From: JAGLOK01 sp963675575
GTDB taxonomy: Bacteria; Bacillota; Clostridia; Christensenellales; UMGS416
Assembly (NCBI GenBank): GCA_963675575.1
Contig: OY776378.1
Span: 1,674,001 to 1,738,000, forward strand
Reading direction: 5' to 3'
DNA length: 64,000 nucleotides
Part shown: one piece after another, positions 43,509-51,483 of the stretch
Layout of the letters: every line of letters begins with the position of its first letter
Position numbering within the stretch: the first letter of the stretch is position 1
Notes under the pieces: generated by a model
Database searches by the model: none
Seen by the model: only the letters and a program-made list of their open reading frames with translations
Told to the model about the DNA's origin: nothing
Made by a program: the position numbers and the translations under genes

Positions 43509-43886
43509 TCATAACAGCTCATACAGCGTTTCATTTTCGATTAAATGTGAGCCAACAATCTCCTCTGCATGCACCTCAAGCTCCGCCTCATGCTTTGCGC
43601 ACCGCTCGCACACAAGTCCGCCGCTAAGGGAGAACCAGCACGAGTCAGAACCCGAAGTTCCGGCGCACTCCCCCACCGACTTTTGCCAGTCAAAGAGAAT
43701 TTCGCCGCAGTTTTGGCAGGCGCACTCCGGAACGGCAAGGCACAATATTTCAACCAATATCCCCTGAAGGGAAAGTCTGCGAAAGGCAAACGCCACGGCA
43801 TCCGAATGTGACCAGAAAGCCTCTCCGAACGCGAAATAGACACTATACGTTTGGCTCAAAAGATATTCATCATATGTTTTTTCCAC
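43509..43886 (-). CDS. RecO C-terminal-like zinc protein (phage early region)
   Basis: 125 aa. Helical N-terminus (AVAFAFRRLSLQGILVEILC), then C-x-x-C (CQNCGEILFDWQ), WFSLSGGLVCERCA with a second C-x-x-C, and a helical end. The order and the F/W-S-x-x-GGLVC-x-x-C block mirror the zinc-bearing C-terminal half of RecO, but the OB-fold is absent. First gene leftward from the repressor operators, so probably an early phage gene related to recombination or annealing. Confidence 0.5.
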   Translation of the reverse strand: MEKTYDEYLLSQTYSVYFAFGEAFWSHSDAVAFAFRRLSLQGILVEILCLAVPECACQNCGEILFDWQKSVGECAGTSGSDSCWFSLSGGLVCERCAKHEAELEVHAEEIVGSHLIENETLYELL

Positions 43887-43916
43887 GTTTCTCCCCCTTT
43901 CATTATATATTCGTTA

Positions 43917-43934
43917 TTCCGCATATTTGCTTCA
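43917..43934. promoter_or_regulatory. Second repressor operator, imperfect
   Basis: TTCCGCATATTTGCTTCA agrees with the 44045 palindrome at 13 of 18 positions and lies just upstream of the leftward early genes. Confidence 0.45.
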
Positions 43935-44044
43935 TTTGCCAAACTGTTGTATAATATGCGCGAAGAGAAAATCGGCAAAATTCACGATTAATATTTGGCA
44001 ATTATCGGTATATATACCCTACTTGCCTCGTACAAGTATAGTAT

Positions 44045-44062
44045 ATCCGCATATTTGCGGAT
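44045..44062. promoter_or_regulatory. Palindromic operator of the XRE repressor
   Basis: ATCCGCATATTTGCGGAT: perfect 7-base arms with a 4-base spacer, in the divergent intergenic region. A further half site TTGCGGAA lies at about 44087, close to the repressor ribosome site, suggesting autoregulation. Confidence 0.65.
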
Positions 44063-44110
44063 TGTCAATACTGTTTTTCGTTATTTTTGCGGAAAGTTTT
44101 TGGTGGGGAT

Positions 44111-44437
44111 ATGATTGATAGGATAAAAACATTATGTTCAGAGCGCGGGTTAAACCTTACTTCGCTGGAGCGCGATCTAGGTTTAGGCAAAAGCACAATA
44201 CGCAAATGGGACAAAAACGCGCCTTCAATTGATAAGGTGATGCAGGTTGCCGACTTCTTTGGCGTGTCGGTGGACTATCTCATTGGCCGCTCGGACGAAC
44301 GCACCTTGGATGCCGAGCCCAATGCGGAAGAGTGGGAATTTTTAGAAACGTATTCAAAAGCGAAAGCGAGCGATAAAGCAGCTGTTCGCGCTACCTTAAA
44401 AGTAATCGACAAACTCTTAGGAGAAGACGAACAATAA
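44111..44437 (+). CDS. XRE-family phage repressor
   Basis: 108 aa from ATG 44111 (GGTGGGG upstream). HTH_3 DNA-binding domain: MIDRIKTLCSERGLNLTSLE ... GLGKSTIRKWDKNAPSIDKV ... FFGVSVDYLIGRSDE. The short C-terminal tail (about 40 residues) is too small for a LexA-type autoprotease, so induction is not by self-cleavage. Divergent from the replication genes, as in Firmicutes lysogeny modules. Confidence 0.85.
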   Translation: MIDRIKTLCSERGLNLTSLERDLGLGKSTIRKWDKNAPSIDKVMQVADFFGVSVDYLIGRSDERTLDAEPNAEEWEFLETYSKAKASDKAAVRATLKVIDKLLGEDEQ

Positions 44438-44832
44438 GTTTCTTTGGATATTTTAACAACCGGTATCTTAACAGCAGCGCATTTTTCATTATCTATTTCC
44501 CTTTTTGCTTTTAACTAAAGCAGGATGTTTGCTATCTTTGCATTCATAATTTGTTTACCTGCTTTAATTATAACCCAATGATACTCCCAATAATGGTACA
44601 GTTCAAGTTGTTTTTCTTATTTTGCGAACACATGTTTGCTTTATTCGCAATTTGCGATTTGATTTATCTTCTTATGTTACATTTATATTACGTTAATATT
44701 AACATTTTGTTTACCTAAATGCAATGCTTTAATATGATTCTAAGAAATTTTTCACTAAACTTTGCGAGAAATATATAATGTGTTTTATAGGAAATATATG
44801 CTCTTTTTCCTCTTTACTCGTTACAATAAATT
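44438..44832. other. Intergenic after the repressor gene, no gene seen
   Basis: AT-rich, with scattered TTTGCGAA/TTCGCAA-like sites at about 44622-44655 that loosely resemble operator half sites. No ORF or RNA recognised. Confidence 0.4.
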
Positions 44833-44868
44833 TAAAAGGCTGTCACCCTTACACTCGACAACCTTTTT
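44833..44868 (-). terminator. Terminator of the DUF2927 lipoprotein gene
   Basis: AAAGGTTGTC/GACAGCCTTT hairpin, 26 bases past the stop at 44894, followed by TAAATTTATT. Confidence 0.55.
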
Positions 44869-44893
44869 AAACCACTTTTATTTGTATTGTTTT

Positions 44894-46060
44894 CTACGGC
44901 ATCAGCGCAGCTCTCGCAGTTTCCGCATCCATGCCAGTGCTGATTGCATCACTATATAAGATTCGCATTATAGCGTAATCCATTTCCGAATACTCCTGGA
45001 CACCTGTCCAGTCATATTTCGATTCAAAATAAAAGATACTATCACTGTATTTATTACTGTATTGGAATAAACCTAGCCCCTGGGCAAGAACTCCTAGTGA
45101 AGCGAATTTTTTTTCTTCTTGGGTAATAAAATCCGTTACGACCACTCCAGTAATTTTTTCAAATTGACTGTCATCATTCACTAATATATGATGACATGAA
45201 AGCGTCTCCCCATCATAATTGTAAACATATTCTGTAACTTCTTCTCTAGGAAGGAAATAGATTAGCATATTCGCGTCTGATTCAACCACTGATATGGGAG
45301 GAAAGCAGCCCATCGCATTAAAAATATCTAGGTGATCAATTATATTGTTATAGTCTTCATCTGTATAATTGCCGCCGATTTGCACATTGATAGGTGTCTC
45401 CCACCTCATAACTAAGCCATAACCTTCCCAAATTGCAATTTCAAGGAAATATTCAACAGCATCATTATAGGCTATTGGAGTTGGCTCGGGTGCGACCGTT
45501 GGTGCGGCAGTCGGCTCTTGGGTGTGCGCGGAGGAGATTTCAGGTGTCGGCGTGCTTTCCGGCGCAAGTGTGCTTGGTGGAGCTGTAGCTACGGCCGCAA
45601 GGGCATTGTCATCCATTTCCTTAGCATAGAGATGTATAACGTATTCGAATTCGTCTTCTATATACTCGCCTTCCGCCTCCAGTACCTCTAGCTTAAGGCT
45701 ATATCCGCCGCTTTGATAGCTCGCGTAATATTCTTTTCTGTCCTGCGTTTCTTCTATAAGCTCAATTTCATTGTCTTCAAAAAAATCTTTATAAAAGCTA
45801 ACTATGTCATCAATGTCATCGGTCGTGCCGCACAGCAGAATTATCTCCCCGAAATACGAAACTTCTTCAAAAACGATGGCATCATCATATATTTCCAGCT
45901 CGTCGTCAGGAAAGTCTTTATCGTATTTGATTCCTTCTGTATATTGCTGCGGAACTTTGTTTAAGAAAGGTATTTTTTCATTAAGTGAACAGCCGGAAAA
46001 GGCCGTCAGCAAGGCCATAATTACAGCCAGCAATAGGGCTGTTATCGCTTTTCGTTTCAT
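44894..46060 (-). CDS. DUF2927 lipoprotein
   Basis: 388 aa. Signal ALLLAVIMALLTAFSGC with lipobox. An N-terminal domain (FEEVSYFGEIILLCGTTDDI; YKDFFEDNEIELIEETQDRK) resembles small-lipoprotein alpha/beta folds. Next comes a Pro/Thr linker (TLAPESTPTPEISSAHTQEP) and a C-terminal domain with VMRWETPINVQIGGNYTDED, ANMLIYFLPREEVTEYV, GLGLFQYSNKYSDSIFYFES and EYSEMDYAIMRILYSDAIST, the DUF2927 pattern. Surface-exposed, role unknown. ATG 46060 follows GGGGGAG. Confidence 0.75.
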   Translation of the reverse strand: MKRKAITALLLAVIMALLTAFSGCSLNEKIPFLNKVPQQYTEGIKYDKDFPDDELEIYDDAIVFEEVSYFGEIILLCGTTDDIDDIVSFYKDFFEDNEIELIEETQDRKEYYASYQSGGYSLKLEVLEAEGEYIEDEFEYVIHLYAKEMDDNALAAVATAPPSTLAPESTPTPEISSAHTQEPTAAPTVAPEPTPIAYNDAVEYFLEIAIWEGYGLVMRWETPINVQIGGNYTDEDYNNIIDHLDIFNAMGCFPPISVVESDANMLIYFLPREEVTEYVYNYDGETLSCHHILVNDDSQFEKITGVVVTDFITQEEKKFASLGVLAQGLGLFQYSNKYSDSIFYFESKYDWTGVQEYSEMDYAIMRILYSDAISTGMDAETARAALMP

Positions 46061-46175
46061 AAAATCTCCCCCTATTTTTTATATGATTAAATTATAATAT
46101 TTTACAGAAGAATAGTCAAAGAATGGTGTGGGCGTATTGCATTCAATGTGTAGTTTTTTGGCGAGTATTAGGCGT

Positions 46176-46345
46176 TTCTTTTCAGAGCCCCGAACCCCCG
46201 CTTATGCGCAGTTATAGAAAGCTTCTGTTTCTTAGAAAAGCACGCCGCTATAGGGAAACAAACACACGGACAAAGCTGTTCTTTAACGAAGCTGGGATAT
46301 CGCCCCTAATCAGGGGAGATGTCGGCGAAGCCGACAGAGGGGTTT
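46176..46345. repeat. R1 dispersed repeat, interrupted copy
   Basis: GAACCCCCGC at 46190, then ATCGCCCCTAATCAGGGGAG, ATGTCGGCGAAGCCGACA and GAGGGGTT at the right end. It abuts the end of the channel gene. Confidence 0.55.
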
Positions 46346-46353
46346 ATAAGCGG

Positions 46354-47883
46354 TTACCTCAAAAGCTTCCTTACCACCGCAACGGTCAGATATGACATGA
46401 GGAAGAGGCCGATGAAGCCTTCGGCTACTGATACGAAGCGCAGAGCGTTGCTTCCCTCAAATGCAGGTGATATGTCCCCATATCCAATTGTAAGAAAAGT
46501 TATTCCGCTATAGTATAGCGTGTCCCAGAAGGTGGTTAATACCTCTTTAAACTGCCCCATAAAGAGCGCGAAATATACTCCCGCAAAGCCAAACATCGTA
46601 ACTAGCATGGCAATTATTATGCTAAGAGGTTTTGTGCCGTAGCCACCAACGAGAGAGAAGAATTTCAGCGGCCATCTGTACCATTTAGAATTTGTTTTAT
46701 ATTTCATATATGTGCGATATGCCAAATCTTCGCCATCGTATTCGCCGAAAGAATGGTAGTTTTCTTTAAGAAGAGTAAGTTGATTTAATTTCAGTTTTTC
46801 AGGCATTTTTCTATTATTTATAAATGAACTTATTAATGAACCAATTATTTTTTTCGGTTCATCTTCAAAATATATATGACCTAAATTAGCTGAATTTTCT
46901 AGTGAAAAAAAAGTTGGAATTCCACCTATTTTCACTGTCTTTTCTATTATGCTATTTTTAATTGTCAAAATATTTATTTTTTTAAAATTTAGATTAAAAT
47001 GTGAAGTAAAAACATTAGTAAAAAAAACACATTTATTCACACTAGCTGATTCTAAAGTTAAATCGCCACTCCCAAATTTACATCCACTAAAATTCAAGGA
47101 GCCTTTATGCATTTTCAAGCTATGCAAATCTTTATATCCAATACCAAATTTACAGTTAGTAAAGCTAAGTGTTCCCTTTCTAATTTCTGACATAAAAAAA
47201 TTTAAATTTGCGTTATTAAAGTTTGTATTAGAAAATTTAATATTATTATTTTTAAATATAGTTTCATAGAAACTGATATTATTACTTTCGATATTTGTAT
47301 TTTTGAAACTTATTAAGCCCTTTCTAAAAATTGATTTGTAAAAGACAACATTTCCTTCTCCAAAATACACATATTCGAAATTAACAGCATCACAATTAAA
47401 CCAAGAATTAGAAAAACTTACTTTGCCTCCAATAAAATAAGTTTTAATAAAGCATAAGAATTCACCTTCAAAATTAGCCCTGTCAAATTTTATATCACCT
47501 ATAAAAGATACGTGGCTAAAATAAGTTTCCCCACTCCAAAAGCTATGGCTTGCATCAAAATTGAGTAACTCATATTCTTGGTATTTTTTTATTTTAGTTA
47601 TATCAAAATCCTTTATATAACATCCTTTTAGATTAACACTTTCTTTATTCTTTATAAGCTTTTCTATATCATCAAGTGTCTTTTTATAATAAATACAATC
47701 ATATTGCACGTTTTTTTCAGTAATGAAAGAAACAATAACTTTTCCTTTTATTTCTTCAGTCGTGTATTTTTTTATCCCATCATTTCTAAGTCTTGTATAA
47801 TTTCCATATAGGTCACCACAATCCTCTAAATCCTTCCAAAACTCCTCACTCGTAAAATCAAAAACAACTCTATCCTCTGCCAT
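46354..47883 (-). CDS. Pentapeptide-like repeat protein fused to a K+ channel pore
   Basis: 509 aa. Residues about 85-330 form an irregular pentapeptide-like beta-helix (FDRANFEGEFLCFIKTYFIG; ISFKNTNIESNNISFYETIF; FSNTNFNNANLNFFMSEIRK). After a linker, the C-terminal 110 residues form a two-helix ion channel: LSIIIAMLVTMFGFAGVYFA, a pore loop with the selectivity filter TIGYGD, and FVSVAEGFIGLFLMSYLTVA. A cytosolic solenoid gating a tetrameric potassium channel is inferred; such fusions exist but the ligand is unknown. ATG 47883 follows GGAGG. Confidence 0.8.
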   Translation of the reverse strand: MAEDRVVFDFTSEEFWKDLEDCGDLYGNYTRLRNDGIKKYTTEEIKGKVIVSFITEKNVQYDCIYYKKTLDDIEKLIKNKESVNLKGCYIKDFDITKIKKYQEYELLNFDASHSFWSGETYFSHVSFIGDIKFDRANFEGEFLCFIKTYFIGGKVSFSNSWFNCDAVNFEYVYFGEGNVVFYKSIFRKGLISFKNTNIESNNISFYETIFKNNNIKFSNTNFNNANLNFFMSEIRKGTLSFTNCKFGIGYKDLHSLKMHKGSLNFSGCKFGSGDLTLESASVNKCVFFTNVFTSHFNLNFKKINILTIKNSIIEKTVKIGGIPTFFSLENSANLGHIYFEDEPKKIIGSLISSFINNRKMPEKLKLNQLTLLKENYHSFGEYDGEDLAYRTYMKYKTNSKWYRWPLKFFSLVGGYGTKPLSIIIAMLVTMFGFAGVYFALFMGQFKEVLTTFWDTLYYSGITFLTIGYGDISPAFEGSNALRFVSVAEGFIGLFLMSYLTVAVVRKLLR

Positions 47884-48705
47884 ACTCCGCCTCCTAATCT
47901 ATAGGGATATAATAGCATGATTGGCGGTGTTTTCCAATGATGTGTTTTGCATGTCAAACCCCTCCACCGCTTACAAGTAAGCGGTTCCCCTCCCCTATGA
48001 GGGGAGATGCATCTGCTGTGGATATAGAGCAAAACTGCATCTTGAATACAAGCCTCATATTATAATGCTTATATTCAAGCCAGCCAAAAGCTTAATTGCT
48101 TAGCTGTGAAGTCTCCCCTCGTAGGGGAGGATGGACCATGAACGGAGTGAATGGTGGAGGGGTTCGGTGCCCGCAACTCAGTCACCCTATTCCACCGCCA
48201 CTACCCCAATTCGCGCCGCAGTGCGACGCTTTGCACTTAATATAAAAGTTGTGAACCTTCCAACCTGCTTGCCAAAACCTAGAACAGCTTCGCATTAAGA
48301 TAACATTTGAAGACTTTAGCGAAAAACAGCAATACAAAGTGTTGTGAGTTTTCGCGGTTCCGAATGTGCTGTTTGTCTATTCATTCACACAAAGTTTCGC
48401 CATGCGGCAAGCGATTCCAAAATATTTAGTATTGCCCAAGCGTCGTTTTGCGGAGCCTACACAATATTTAACTACCCTTATATAAACTACCTCCAACTGC
48501 TGTAAATATAGATGGAATTCTATCGCAGCCAAACAAAAACCTGCGGACATGCGCCGAAGGTTTTATACGTATTATATCTATACAGAGTAAAAAGCGCGAT
48601 TCTTAAAAATGCACGAGAATCTTTGATTCGGAGTTTTTTAAGAATCGTAAGAACTCGCCCCAAAAAGCTTTTGGGCGAAAGCGGACGGTCAGTCCGCGCT
48701 CCTCA
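47884..48705. other. Long intergenic region with R1 repeats, no gene
   Basis: Holds two R1 copies (about 47947-48011 with a GCTTACAAGTAAGC hairpin, and 48108-48170 with CTCCCCTCGTAGGGGAG) and a region at 48594-48700 with arms GATTCTTAAAAATGC / TTTTTTAAGAATCGT. Short ORFs here lack ribosome sites. Confidence 0.5.
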
Positions 48706-48734
48706 TTGACAATCCCCTCTCTCAATCCTATAAT
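48706..48734 (+). promoter_or_regulatory. Consensus promoter of the Yip1-like operon
   Basis: TTGACA, 17 bases, TATAAT: both boxes perfect, 45 bases before ATG 48779. Confidence 0.8.
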
Positions 48735-48778
48735 TATATTAATAACTTCACATATAACGACATGATAATAGGCGCGAT

Positions 48779-49366
48779 ATGAGCAGTGAAAACACACAAT
48801 CATTTTCAGAAAAAACGGGAGTTTATCTCCGGCACGCAAAAGCTGTCACTTTATACGCGCTAAATCCCGCCCATTTACTCAAAGAAGAAAAAAAACATAA
48901 GTGGTATCTCTTTTTAATCCTGCCCGCTGTCGGCTGGATGTTCTTTTTCATGCAGGTTGGGCTGGATAAAGGCGACTCATTCTATGTGTCGGCTGGCAAT
49001 ATTGTCTTTATCTCTTTTCTGGGTCTTGCGACAGGCTATGCTACGGTGGCTGGAATAGGCGCACTGGTTACATATATTCTAGGCAAGATGAAGACGGAAA
49101 TAAGATACGATCAGATAACGTCGTGCATTGCGCTTTCGCACACATATATGGTTATGTCGCTGGTGATGGGCTTCATATACAGAATGTTCGGGGCGAGTTC
49201 ATCGGCCACTTTCGGCATCGCGGGTCTTATGTGCACTCTGCTTCCGATATATTCGGGGCTTCGAACACTGGGGCGGGGCCGCTCCTTTTTCGCGCCGCTG
49301 ATGGCGACTCTCATAGGCGCACTTCTGCTTATTGTGTGGAAGTTTTTAATGATTATTCCGCTGTGA
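48779..49366 (+). CDS. Yip1-like polytopic membrane protein
   Basis: 195 aa with about five membrane segments (LFLILPAVGWMFFFM; IVFISFLGLATGYATVAGIG; MVMSLVMGFIYRMF; FFAPLMATLIGALLLIVWKF). The pattern and the ALSHTY segment before helix 3 resemble bacterial Yip1/YIF1-domain proteins. First of three plus-strand genes that look co-transcribed. Confidence 0.55.
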   Translation: MSSENTQSFSEKTGVYLRHAKAVTLYALNPAHLLKEEKKHKWYLFLILPAVGWMFFFMQVGLDKGDSFYVSAGNIVFISFLGLATGYATVAGIGALVTYILGKMKTEIRYDQITSCIALSHTYMVMSLVMGFIYRMFGASSSATFGIAGLMCTLLPIYSGLRTLGRGRSFFAPLMATLIGALLLIVWKFLMIIPL

Positions 49367-49400
49367 TATACGGCGATAAAATAAATGAAAGAGATTTATA

Positions 49401-49862
49401 ATGAATAAGCTAAAGTTTGTGGTAATAGCGTTATTAATTCTTTTGTTTTCGTTATTTATCGGCATTCAGGTCAATGAATACGGGAGCGCAAGCTTTGCCG
49501 CGGCTTTTTTTATGACACTGATTTTTTCCGTTTTCGTCTTTTTTATCCAGGTCGAATATTATATATATGCGGTAAAACACTTTGTGGGCGCGGGCGATGG
49601 AAACGCGGAGGATTTTCAGCATCCGCTGGATATATGGCTTATCGCTCTGCCGTTCACGGTGCTTATGATAATCACATATGTGCTTCTTAGCTGGCATGTA
49701 GCGGAGGTGTTTTATTGCACAACGCTTGCGCTTACCGGCATGCTGTTCGGCAACGGCTTAGGCCGCGGCTCAAAGCATTGGAGCGTCAGAAGATCGCTTC
49801 CGTTTTTCTTCGGAGTGATTGCTTCCACAATATATTCTTTCATATTGGGGGCGATGATGTGA
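49401..49862 (+). CDS. Four-helix membrane protein
   Basis: 153 aa, segments FVVIALLILLFSLFIGI, AAFFMTLIFSVFVFFI, IWLIALPFTVLMIITYVLL and FFFGVIASTIYSFILGAM. No family recognised. Its stop overlaps the next start (TGATG), so the two are coupled. Confidence 0.6.
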   Translation: MNKLKFVVIALLILLFSLFIGIQVNEYGSASFAAAFFMTLIFSVFVFFIQVEYYIYAVKHFVGAGDGNAEDFQHPLDIWLIALPFTVLMIITYVLLSWHVAEVFYCTTLALTGMLFGNGLGRGSKHWSVRRSLPFFFGVIASTIYSFILGAMM

Positions 49863-50977
49863 TGAAAAAGCTAGCCCTATTTATCATAATAATCTTTGTG
49901 CTTCTATCGATGGATCATGCGGCCTACGCGTTTGATTTATCCACGCCTACCCCACCTCCATCTGATTCCAATGAAATCCCAACTTCGTTTTCGGCTGCTT
50001 TGCTTTTCGGAGTGGACGACTATACAAGTATGGGTGAAGTATATTTCGAGTTCGAAGATAAAATCCCTACACAAAGCCATATAGATTTTTATATTTTAAC
50101 CGATGACGGAGACGAAGTTCACATCGAAAGAGACTACGCGCTTGTTTACAGCAAGGATTCATATCTCGCGGGCTCGCCTATAATCATAACGGGCACATTC
50201 ACGGAAACAAGGACAGGCGGCACACAGACGCTCACCGCCAAGGGTCATGTGGAAGGGCTGCTCACGCAGTATAACAACAGCGGCCAAACACTTATCGCAG
50301 ACGGCGACTATCTCATCATGCTGATTCATTATATTGACAGCTATGACGGCGAGGCTTCTGACCGCCCGTTTTTGGTTTTCTTTTTGGAGCCGCCTGAAGG
50401 TCTTTCTAATCAAGAGCTGACTACGCCCGACCTTTCACAGTCCACAACTCCCGACCCAACGCCAACCATGATTTCAGCAACACCCACAAAAGATTTGCCA
50501 TTTTCCAATAAGGAAACATCAAGCTTGGGCGGCGAGGATCACCATCATTCCTCATCGTCTTCTTCAGGCTCAAGTTCTTCAAAAAAATATAACGCGGATG
50601 AGCCTCCTGAAACATCCGGTCCTGCGCAGGTCGCCGTTGGCGCCGTATTGGTTTCGCTGCTTGTTGCGCTGTCTAACATATCCGTATCGGCTGCGGGCGG
50701 CGGTATGAGTGGCTTTTCAATGTCGGGAAATTTCGGAAGTGCCTCTCAAGGCACATCGCAAAATATAATCTCCTCGGCATCGCAGGCAAATGAGATTATT
50801 AACGCAACCCCATCAGATGGCACGCTATCGTTCAAAGAAGCCGCCAAGCAGGCATTTACCTTTATCAAGGATTTTATTAAGCAGCTAATCGCCAATCTCC
50901 GCGATATGCTGACCGATGAAGGACGCGCCTATGCCAGTGGGAAGCTTTCGGATATATTGGATGATGGAGAGGAATAG
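49862..50977 (+). CDS. Secreted/membrane protein with His-Ser-rich linker
   Basis: 371 aa from ATG 49862, overlapping the upstream stop. Signal peptide KKLALFIIIIFVLLSMDHAA; a beta-rich domain of about 150 residues (GEVYFEFEDKIPTQSHIDFY); a Thr/Pro linker; a low-complexity HHHSSSSSSGSSSS stretch; a second membrane segment (VAVGAVLVSLLVALSNIS); then a Gly/Ser/Ala region and a helical C-terminus. With the two upstream membrane proteins it may form a complex of unknown function. Confidence 0.6.
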   Translation: MKKLALFIIIIFVLLSMDHAAYAFDLSTPTPPPSDSNEIPTSFSAALLFGVDDYTSMGEVYFEFEDKIPTQSHIDFYILTDDGDEVHIERDYALVYSKDSYLAGSPIIITGTFTETRTGGTQTLTAKGHVEGLLTQYNNSGQTLIADGDYLIMLIHYIDSYDGEASDRPFLVFFLEPPEGLSNQELTTPDLSQSTTPDPTPTMISATPTKDLPFSNKETSSLGGEDHHHSSSSSSGSSSSKKYNADEPPETSGPAQVAVGAVLVSLLVALSNISVSAAGGGMSGFSMSGNFGSASQGTSQNIISSASQANEIINATPSDGTLSFKEAAKQAFTFIKDFIKQLIANLRDMLTDEGRAYASGKLSDILDDGEE

Positions 50978-51005
50978 AGTTTGTTTTTTTAGGCGAATGT
51001 ATATA

Positions 51006-51033
51006 AAAGCCGATTGGTTAACCAATCGGCTTT
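51006..51033. terminator. Bidirectional terminator
   Basis: A perfect 28-bp palindrome (arms AAAGCCGATTGGTT) between convergent genes, with A/T runs on both sides. Confidence 0.8.
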
Positions 51034-51068
51034 AAAATATGCTGCTTACTTTTTGCTTATTTAAACTA

Positions 51069-51482
51069 TTATGGTTTTACCGGGGACTTAGCAAGCAATA
51101 TCCAAAATTCCTGTATGGAAACTATGGCCGCGATAAAGTCTTTTGGCTCAACCGGCTTTTCAACATAGCAGTTTGCTCCCAGAGAATACGCTAAATCTAT
51201 ATCCATTTGCCTATGCGAAGATGTCAGAACTATAACGGGTATTTTCTTCAAGACTTCATCTTTCTGACGTTCTTTCAAGAACTCGAACCCATTCATAACC
51301 TCCATATTCAAATCCAGCAAAATAAGCACTATTTTATCGTTGGTTGCACAAGCGAATTCAAGCGCTTCCTTGCCATTAACCACTCTCTGATAAGGATTTG
51401 CTATTTTGCTTTTTCTAAATCCTCTTTCGACGATTAAAACATCATCATCGTTGTCTTCAATCATCAGTATTATGTCCGCCAT
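51069..51482 (-). CDS. Single-domain response regulator (Rcp1-like)
   Basis: 137 aa CheY-like receiver: acidic EDNDDD near the N-terminus, phospho-acceptor Asp in LILLDLNMEVMNGFEFL, the TS pair (VLTSSH) and Lys in EKPVEP. No output domain. It begins one base after the histidine kinase stop and, by analogy to Rcp1/phytochrome pairs, is the direct phosphate acceptor. Confidence 0.85.
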   Translation of the reverse strand: MADIILMIEDNDDDVLIVERGFRKSKIANPYQRVVNGKEALEFACATNDKIVLILLDLNMEVMNGFEFLKERQKDEVLKKIPVIVLTSSHRQMDIDLAYSLGANCYVEKPVEPKDFIAAIVSIQEFWILLAKSPVKP

Positions 51483-51483
51483 A

